Origin: Monodelphis domestica
Taxonomy: Eukaryota > Chordata > Mammalia > Didelphimorphia > Didelphidae
Length of the DNA: 64,000 nucleotides
Reading direction: 5' to 3'
NCBI RefSeq assembly: GCF_027887165.1
Contig: NC_077234.1
Span: 193,806,530 to 193,870,529, forward strand
A program made the position numbers and the translations under genes. Positions 56,726-64,000 of this stretch are shown here, in pieces (within the stretch, counting starts at the first letter, position 1; each line of letters opens with the position of its first letter). The notes under the pieces are model-generated. The model was not told the origin of the DNA, did no database searches, and worked only from the letters and a program-made list of their open reading frames with translations.

Positions 56726-58387
56726 TGCTTATAACTTTGTCTTATTCAAATCAGATGGACACTAAAAGCACTATACTGACATGGCTATAAATTATAAGTA
56801 CTAAGCAAATATTTTAGAATATGCCTCTTTTAAAATTATATTATGAATAGTAATAAAGAGAATTGGGCAATATTTCACTTAACAGAATGGAAAAAGGAAC
56901 ATATTTGTAACTCCAGAACCATGGTCTACAACAAAATTAGGCAAAAAATTCAGGATATGGGTATCTACTACAAGTTTAGAGAATTTAAATTTTGAGTATT
57001 ATATCAAAAACACTCTCTTTCAGAAGTAATAATTAATTTTGGAATGTGTTTAGCCTGACTGAAATGAGAGGAACTGACCTATAATTAAAAAGCAAATATA
57101 TTAAATTAATATTTGTTTTATATTACTTGGCTAGTGTGAAGCGTAACCACTGAGTTGATTAGATGAGTTGATTAGAGTAAGGGATGGGATGGAATACAGA
57201 GGAACTTGGGAAACAGTTTAGTAAAATGGTAGTTTCAGGAAAAAAAAAGAAAACCTGGGATATGCTAATAAAGATCTTCAAGTTATCTTAATTGTAGATC
57301 TTTTGAGCAGGTTGAAGAAAATCATATAACTTTCTTGTTGATTGTACTTGGTGATTAATGGATTGAGTGACATGCATTAACTGCTACATGGCAGTCTTTT
57401 TATTCTTGCCTGATTAACTTCCTATCAGTACCTGTACCTCTCTCTTCAAGTACCCAACACTACTCCCACATTTAAGACTCTCAACAGGTAACTTTAAGGG
57501 GAAAATAAAGGTGATCTGCTTTAAGTGTTCTCCTATTCCACACCTTAAAGCCCTTTTCACATAGTTGTAACCTTTCCTCCTTTACTACCATCCCTGAGAA
57601 AGAGGTGGCTCTTCTTCTCAAGGCCAGCCCCTTTACTTATGCTTATTACTTCACCATCACCACTCCTAGTACCAATTGAATTAATGTTATTTTGACATCT
57701 GTAGGGGGTAAATTAAAAGAGGGAAATTCATCAAATTGTCTTTTTCCCCCTTCTCTATTACTTAGAAACAATTGCTTCCTAAAAGAGTGGCTATATTATA
57801 CGTTAGCCATTATGTTTAAGAGGAAAAGTGGTCTTAAACAGAGCTCATGAATATCGATCAAGTTTATTAAATGACAGTATTTACTAGTATTAGAGCTCTC
57901 AAGAAGACTGGACGTGTGTGTGCTGAGGTTCCTTGTGTCTCTATCTTGAGTGAGGTTTCTAGTAGTTATGCACACAGTTCAGAGATTGGTCATTTCAAAT
58001 CAATTTAGTTGGGCATCAAATCAATTTAGTTGGGCACAAATGTATTATAAAAGGTTGTTTAGTTGTATTCCACACTCCTGGGGCTCTTCCCCCATCGAGG
58101 TGATCAGTTTCACACAGTCTTCAGCCTGGCACTTTTTCTTTAGTGCCAGCCTCTGTCACACAACTCATCAGATGATTAGTGTGTATTGTAACACCACCAT
58201 GATAACTGTGGGGTTGGAAATATAACATATAGAATTATAGTAGCAAAGATGGTGCTCTTGCTTTCCCTTTTATACAGAAAAGTTCCTTCTCTTCTATTTC
58301 AATGATGATTCATTTTTCTGGTTCCCAGGGATATTAAGACAGTGATTTTCTAAATAACATGACAGGAATAGGATCAGGATACTTATC
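56726..58387. other. Mostly unassigned; contains a short tandem duplication
   Basis: No gene recognised. A 21-bp unit (tcaaatcaatttagttgggca) is repeated in tandem at 57995-58015 and 58016-58036. The surrounding 57840-58330 could be part of an LTR but has no clear ends. Confidence 0.35.
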
Positions 58388-58628
58388 TTTCTTTATTGTT
58401 CATTCATGTCTAATTCTTTATGACCCTTTTTGCGGTTTTCTTGGCAGAGATACTGGAATGGTCTGCCATTTCCCTCTCCAGCTTATTTTACAGACAAGGA
58501 AACTGAGACAAACTAGATCAAGTGACTTGCCCAGAGTCACACAGCTATTGAATATCTGAAGCCAGATTTGAAGAGGCTTTCCTGACTCCAGTCCCAGCAC
58601 TCTGTTTATTATGCCACCTAGCTGCCTC
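58388..58628 (-). repeat. Mar1-like CORE-SINE
   Basis: Minus-strand copy: 'tgacccttttgcggttttct' class tail, 'gccatttccctctccagctt', 'ttttacagacaaggaaactg', 'cccagagtcacacagctatt', 'atgccacctagctgcctc'. Confidence 0.82.
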
Positions 58629-59019
58629 CAGCTGTCCCTGTCAAAACCTCAGGTATCCATTATCCCAGGAATTAGAGTTTTACATGATTCTTTCATTGGA
58701 CATTATCTATGAAATCATCATTTTTGGAAAAGGAAAAAGTCCTTGGTACTTTAGGGGTACAAAGCAGAGGAAATCAATAAATTACATAAATAAACAAGGG
58801 GGGAAACATTTAGCATGAACCTGGGAATCTTAATAGAGGTCTCTTTATCCTTAAATAACTTGACCACCACCAAAAGGTATGGGCTTGTTCTTTGGTGAAA
58901 AGTTAAGACCTTTGCTCAAGGAGTTTGTACGATTTTCTATTTTATACAAGAAGCAATCAGAAACTACTGGCATTGGTCAAGTTGGGTAGTCACATAGTAA
59001 AATTCTTTGGCAGCACTGT

Positions 59020-59160
59020 GTAGCATGGACTGGGATGGTGAGTTCTGAGGCATTGAGACCAATCAGGAGGCTGTTACAATAATCTAAGTGAGAGATGATG
59101 AAGGTCTAAATTAAAGTAGTAGTTGTGCAAGTAGAAAGGATAGGATGGAGGGGAGGTATA
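59020..59160 (+). repeat. Ancient dispersed repeat, 3' piece
   Basis: 'aggaggctgttacaataatc' and 'gagagatgatgaaggtctaa' belong to the family at 22245-24050. Confidence 0.5.
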
Positions 59161-60024
59161 ATGGCTTATTGTCCTTTGTACTCAAAGAGAACCAAAATGA
59201 CGTGACTAGGTCAGGGCCAATGTACAGTGTGTCTGACTGTGGCTGATCAGACCAATATGAGCTCAGAAGACTCTACCACAAGATGGGCACAAATAACCTA
59301 TATTAACATTTGAATTGGAGATGTTTCTAAATTTGTTCACCTCACATTTCTTTTGAACTACTATGATTCTGCTTTGCTCATAGAGCATGATGTGGGCATG
59401 CCATGCAGAACAGTCCTGTGCCAGTGTCTCACATTTGTCTCACAACTGATACCGAAGTTCTTCAGAGAGACCTTGAGAATGTCCTTTTACTTTTTACTTC
59501 CATGTGAGTACTGCCTTTTGTGAGTCCTCTGTGAAATAGTCTTTTAGGCAAGTGTATAGCTGGCATTGATACCTCTCCTCTCTCACGCTTCCTTCAGAGC
59601 CTCCCAAACACTGTGTTAGCTCTGGCAATGCACACATCAACTTTGTCATCTACATGGACATCCCTAGAAAGTATACTGCCAAGGTAAGTGAACTTATCCA
59701 CAGCATTCAACATTTCTCCATTTACTGTAACTGATGGTTCAAACATGGGGGCAGTGTAATTGCGGTCAGTGGAGAACCTATTTTTTAGGTTAATTATCAG
59801 GTCAAAATGATCACAACTGGCAGAGAATCAATCCATGCTTTGTTGCTTTTCAGCCTCAGAGGCTGCAGTGAGTGGACAACCTTTTGCAAACAGAAAGTCA
59901 TGCACTAAATGACCCTCTACTCTAGGCTTAGTTTGTAGCCTTTCCAAGTTAAATAATTTATGGTCAGTGTAGCAGCTAACTTTAATGCCATTTTCATTCT
60001 CATTGAAGGGAGTCCTACAACACT

Positions 60025-60244
60025 ACTTAAAACATCATACATAATGATCACCCTAGTGCAAATATCAATAATATGGAAATAGATCTTGATCAATTACACA
60101 TGTAAAACCCAATGGAATTGCTCATTGGCTATGGCAGAGGGGAGAGGGGAGGAAAGGGAAAGAACATGAATCTTATAACCATAGAAAAATATTCTAAATT
60201 AATTAATTAAATACAAAAATTTCAATAGAAAAAACTCAACATCA
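60025..60244 (+). mobile_element. Short L1 3' end inserted in the RTE
   Basis: L1 3' UTR at 60039-60231: 'agtgcaaatatcaataatat', 'cccaatggaattgctcattg', a G-rich tract at 60135-60158 and tail 'attaattaattaaata'. Flanks acttaaaacatcat and aactcaacatcat fit a decayed target duplication. Confidence 0.8.
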
Positions 60245-61177
60245 TGCATGGGAGCAAGCACACAGCCTTACTTAATTCCATTGGTAACTGGGAAAGCATG
60301 AGAGCATTGGCCATTATCCAGAACCTATGGGAGCATATTGTCGTGAGCTGTTGTGCAATATTGATGAACTCCTCTGGGCAACCAAATTTTGCCATGATTT
60401 TCTCTAAACCCTCATGACTGACTGTATCAAAAGCTTTGATGAGATCAATGAATATGGTGTACATGTGTACAAACACCATATTGACCTTTTCTTGGTTCTT
60501 TCTGAAGCCACACTGGCTCTCAGGTAGGTAGCCATTTTCCAGGTGAAGGATCAGCCCTTTAAGGAGGACTCTTGCAATAATCTTGCTAACAATTACTAAG
60601 AAAGAGATTCCTTGTGACTGTTACAAGACAACCTATTTCTTTTCCTTTATAGAGGTGGACAATGTAGGCATTCTTGACCTCGTGGAGGATAACCTCTTTA
60701 TCCTTATGAATAAGCCATATAACTCAGAAGATTTCAGGCTTCTTTTATATGAGCAGTAGATTGTCTGCCTTGTAAATCTCTGCTGGAATGGAATCAGTAC
60801 CAGGTACTTTTGCCATATGAGGAGCCTAATGGCATTCAAGATGTCTTCTTCAGTTAAAAGTTCAAATAGCGATAGCGATGGATTGATCTTAACTGAGCTA
60901 TATGGTCAGTGATTTCAGCATTGATTGATGATGGTCTGTTGAAAACACCTAGGAAGTATTCAGTCCTTCTCTCCAGGATCATGCCCTTTGTCACTGATTA
61001 GTATGGTTCTATCAGTGGTGAATAGTTGAAAGTCACCATAAGTCTTTTGCCCATAAACAGCCTTCAGGGCATCATGGAAGCACATTGGGTTGTTACCATT
61101 AGTATAAAACTGAATTTCATCTCTCTTCTTACTGAGCCAAGACTTCTGCATCTAAGCTTTATTTGCACTTCACTTAA

Positions 61178-61376
61178 AACAACAACAACAACAACAACAA
61201 CAACAAACATCTTACCTTCTGGGCTTAGAATCAATAGGCAGAAGAGTGGTAAGGACTAGGCAATTGAGGGTAAGTGACTTATCCGGGGTCACAGAGCCAG
61301 GAAGTGTCTTTGAACCTAGAACCTTCTATCTCCAGGCTTGACTCTCTATTCACTGAACCACCTAGTTGCTCCTGCA
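61178..61376 (-). repeat. tRNA-derived SINE with (CAA)n tail
   Basis: The tail shows as (AAC)n on the plus strand at 61178-61206. 'gaccatagttgc'-type decay aside, 'cacagagccaggaagtgtct' and 'attcactgaaccacctagtt' identify it. Confidence 0.8.
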
Positions 61377-62559
61377 CTTTACTTTTGATGGAGTAAAACT
61401 GCCTTAGAGATGGATGATCTATACTGATGGTAAACCCTGTGGAGTTCTTGTTTTTCATTTAGTAGCATCAGAATTTTCTCATCAATTTCCTCAAATCAAT
61501 CCTGATGTTTGCAATTATTCTGGCCCAGATGAGTAAATGCAGAGCTGAACACCAACCAGCTCTGCTTCTGCTTCACTGTTGCCAACTGTGTGTGTTGGCT
61601 CAGCTTTCCTTCCAAGTCAGCAGCAAACTGATCTGTAGTCTAATCTGATAGTCATCTTGCCTTGGGACATCTGCTTTTGTTGAATTCAAATGTTTAGCTT
61701 CAAGAGGATAAGTCTATGATCAGTCCAGCACTCTGCATCATACATTGCCTTCTTCACTCTCACATTCTGTCTTCCTGTCTCTTCTTTTTTACAATGATTC
61801 TATTAAATGCTAATGTTTGCTTCAAGGGAGCATCCATTAGGTTTTATAGTATTTTGGTAAATGGAAGATAGTGTTGGAGTTGAGAAGGTCATGAGACACA
61901 CCAGTCTTCATTAGTAAGTAACCCTTGCAATTGCTGTTTCCATCTCCATTTCTCCCAAGAACTTTCTTGCATGTCTGATATTCTGGTGTTAAAGTCACCC
62001 AGAATTGCAAGCTTGACTTCTTTTGGCACACTGTCAATGAGGGTCTCCAGGTCTTCATACATTTTTTAAAATTCATCAGGGTTGGTCATGGTGGGAACAT
62101 CCCCACTGCTGATGGTGACATGGCACTTCCCTGCAAGTGGCAATCGCGTTGTCACGAGCCTTCATTCCCTACTTTTGGGAGGCACACAAATTTGTTGACT
62201 ATTTCAGATTTAATTGCAAAACTTCTACCAACTTCACGACACCTCATTACAGCAAACGTTCCAGAAAAAGTGTGTCTAGCTCTGACTTTGGTAAGCCAGT
62301 CTTCATTTGCCAGCTCACGGCTGCTCTTTGGATGTGGTATGAGCTGAGTTCTCTCCAATAAGAACAATTCATCTTTCAGATCTACTGGATTTCATGTTGT
62401 CCACAAGTGCACACACATTGCATGTGCCAATGGTGAGTGAAATCCTTTTCACAAAAGTTGTTATGCTTTTTTGACTGTTTTGACCACAAGGTAGGATCCT
62501 TCCCTGCCGTGGTAAGCAGACCAGGGTAAAATGAAGCAGAGAGCTTCAAGCAGACAATT

Positions 62560-62757
62560 AAAAAAATAAACACCTTACTTGCTGTCTTAGGAATCACTAC
62601 TGTGTATTAGTTCTAAGGTAGAAGAGCAGTAGGAGCTAGGCAATGAAGGTTAAGTGATTTGCCCAGGGTCATGCAGCTAGGAAGTGTCTGTGGTCAAATT
62701 TGAACCCAGGACCTCCCATCTCTAGACCTGGTTATCCATCTACTGGGCCCCCAAGCA
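62560..62757 (-). repeat. tRNA-derived SINE
   Basis: 'ggcaatgaaggttaagtgat', 'ttgcccagggtcatgcagct', 'tgaacccaggacctcccatc'. Confidence 0.88.
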
Positions 62758-63589
62758 GATAGTTTTTAAAGCCCTTTTCCTGGCCCCATCCTCACACTAA
62801 GAGGGGAGCAGTGTGGTCCTTATAAAAGGCTACGCAGACATCCAGGGGCTGCCAAGCCCTCTGTTGCTTCCAGTGAGAAAATGACCCAACTTGTGACTAC
62901 AGCTCTCAGTGTATCTGCACCTCACTCAGTATATGCTGCTTCCTCACTGGCCTCACGGGACTTCTGAGGTAGGAATAAAATGGTAAAATAATGGGAGAGT
63001 AAAATGGTAAAATGGTACGAGTGGTATCTCTGGACTCGGACATCAATTTGATTTAAGGGAGGCCACGCTGTAAAAAGTTATTGGCCTCACTCTCTCTTTG
63101 AGAGTCACTGAAGTAGTGGGCAGATAAGTCAAGAGGGCTGGGGATGGCTTGGGATGCAGCCGGCATCCTGGACTTTTCTGATGTCTAACCAAGCTCTAAG
63201 TGCTCTGCAGCACCTGCTTGCACTGCCTTCATGGCCATTGGAACACACTGTTGTCATCTGCCCATTCCCTCAGGGGGAGGCTTCACATGCTTGGGATAGA
63301 CACTCCCCAAACTCACCAAGGAGTTTCAGGCCTCTCAGGTTTCTTTAACCTGATTTTGTTCACCTGCCAGGAGGGTTTGACTGGGATGCGGCCGCTGTGC
63401 ATGCTCTTCGTGGGGCCAAGGTGAGAGTTGGGTGGCAGGTGGACACCAAAGGAGGGAAGCAACCCTGAAAAAAGGGCTGAGCAAGCCCTCACAGCGGAGG
63501 GACCAGGCTTCCCTGAACACCCCCTGGACTCTGATTCTGATGGTAGAAATGGCAAAAATGAGCAACTGTGAAAAATGAAGATGACAAAC

Positions 63590-64000
63590 CTGAGAGATTA
63601 AAAGTGCAAAATTGTGTCTCCTCTACTTTTTTGTTTGATGAATTAAAAATAAAGATTTATTGGTGGTCTATTTTTTTTTTGAAAAATGACTATCACTAAT
63701 TACTGGTCTACCCACACCCCTCAAAGCCCTCTGTTGTAATTAATATGTAGGACAACAAAACAAGCATACGTTGGCCAAGTCCAAGAATATATATCTCAAA
63801 TTAAACCTTGAGTTCATCACTTTCCTGTCCAAAGGCGGGGAGTTTGTTTCATCACTCAGATTGCTGCTTTGATCAGAGTTCTGAGGTGGAACTAAGAGGA
63901 CCTCTGTCCAAAGACGATTAGATCTAGAACTTCGGCCTCGTTGTGTAGTGATTTACAGGGCTGAAGTACCAGCCACCTTGCCAAAAGCCTTTGTTGAGCC
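63590..64000. other. End of window; possible short repeat, no gene
   Basis: 'ttgagttcatcactttcctg' and 'gctttgatcagagttctgag' (63810-63884) resemble a dispersed marsupial repeat that I cannot name. The rest is unassigned. Confidence 0.3.

Larger units (their letters stand above)
59165..63530 (-). mobile_element. RTE-type (BovB-clade) LINE, degraded
   Basis: The 3' end at left begins with the complement of 'ttctctttgagtacaaagga', the RTE 3' end, and the 5' end lies near 63530. Minus-strand frames keep recognisable pieces. Reverse transcriptase at 60479-60222 shows FIDLIKAFDTVSHEGL and KIMAKFGCPEEFI, with further RT pieces at 60839-60633 and 61151-60960. Endonuclease-like pieces are at 62076-61837 (VLGRNGDGNSN, a variant of the usual post-GDFN segment) and 62367-62152. 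The region 59540-59760 encodes the C-terminal part. Multiple stops and frameshifts make it dead. An L1 tail and two SINEs interrupt it. Confidence 0.82.

Overview
This window is interspersed-repeat-rich mammalian nuclear DNA, almost certainly from a marsupial. Four things point there: tRNA-derived SINEs of the marsupial SINE1/WSINE type, Mar1-like CORE-SINEs with an RTE-type tail, a long RTE (BovB-clade) LINE, and L1 elements whose ORF2 ends in a conserved marsupial-style C-terminus. I could not separate a didelphid opossum from an Australian marsupial. There are no bacterial genes, operons or CRISPR arrays, and most long open frames are retrotransposon proteins or their shadows.

Layout. 1-1832: AT-rich DNA, a MIR-like SINE and an unidentified LTR-like block. 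1833-9851: a nested pair of L1s. An older L1 with an inverted 5' part (twin priming; 15-bp target duplication) was later split by a nearly full-length 7.0-kb L1 on the minus strand (17-bp target duplication). The younger L1 has an intact 394-codon ORF1, an ORF2 broken by several frameshifts and a repeat-structured 5' UTR. 9867-18000: degenerate coding-like DNA, old L1, L2 and MIR, a class I (gammaretrovirus-like) gag remnant on the minus strand (14344-15420) and a 7SL (SRP) RNA pseudogene inside an L2. 18012-18521: an 81-bp inverted repeat with one mismatch. 18500-24400: SINEs and old repeats.

24590-25160 is the only good candidate for a host gene. It is CpG-rich with GC boxes and paired CCAAT boxes, and it holds a likely first coding exon on the minus strand (24815-24949) that reads like a mitochondrial presequence and ends at a consensus splice donor.

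25400-44300: further repeats, including a three-level nest at 27165-30245 (LTR inside an RTE-type SINE inside an L1), an L1 3' end split by an LTR-like insert (31236-32430) and a 5'-truncated L1 with target duplications (35281-37414). 44300-55340: an old duplicated segment, a small LTR retrotransposon with two 97% identical LTRs and a 4-bp target duplication (49130-52944) that split a SINE, then a CR1/L3-type LINE. 55340-64000: microsatellite, old L1, Mar1-like SINE and a degraded minus-strand RTE LINE (59165-63530) carrying three later insertions.

The sequence shows layered retrotransposition: L1 supplied the machinery for itself and probably for the tRNA SINEs and the 7SL copy, RTE for the Mar1-like and RTE-type SINEs, and LTR elements inserted independently. 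Family names were assigned by recognition only, without database searches.
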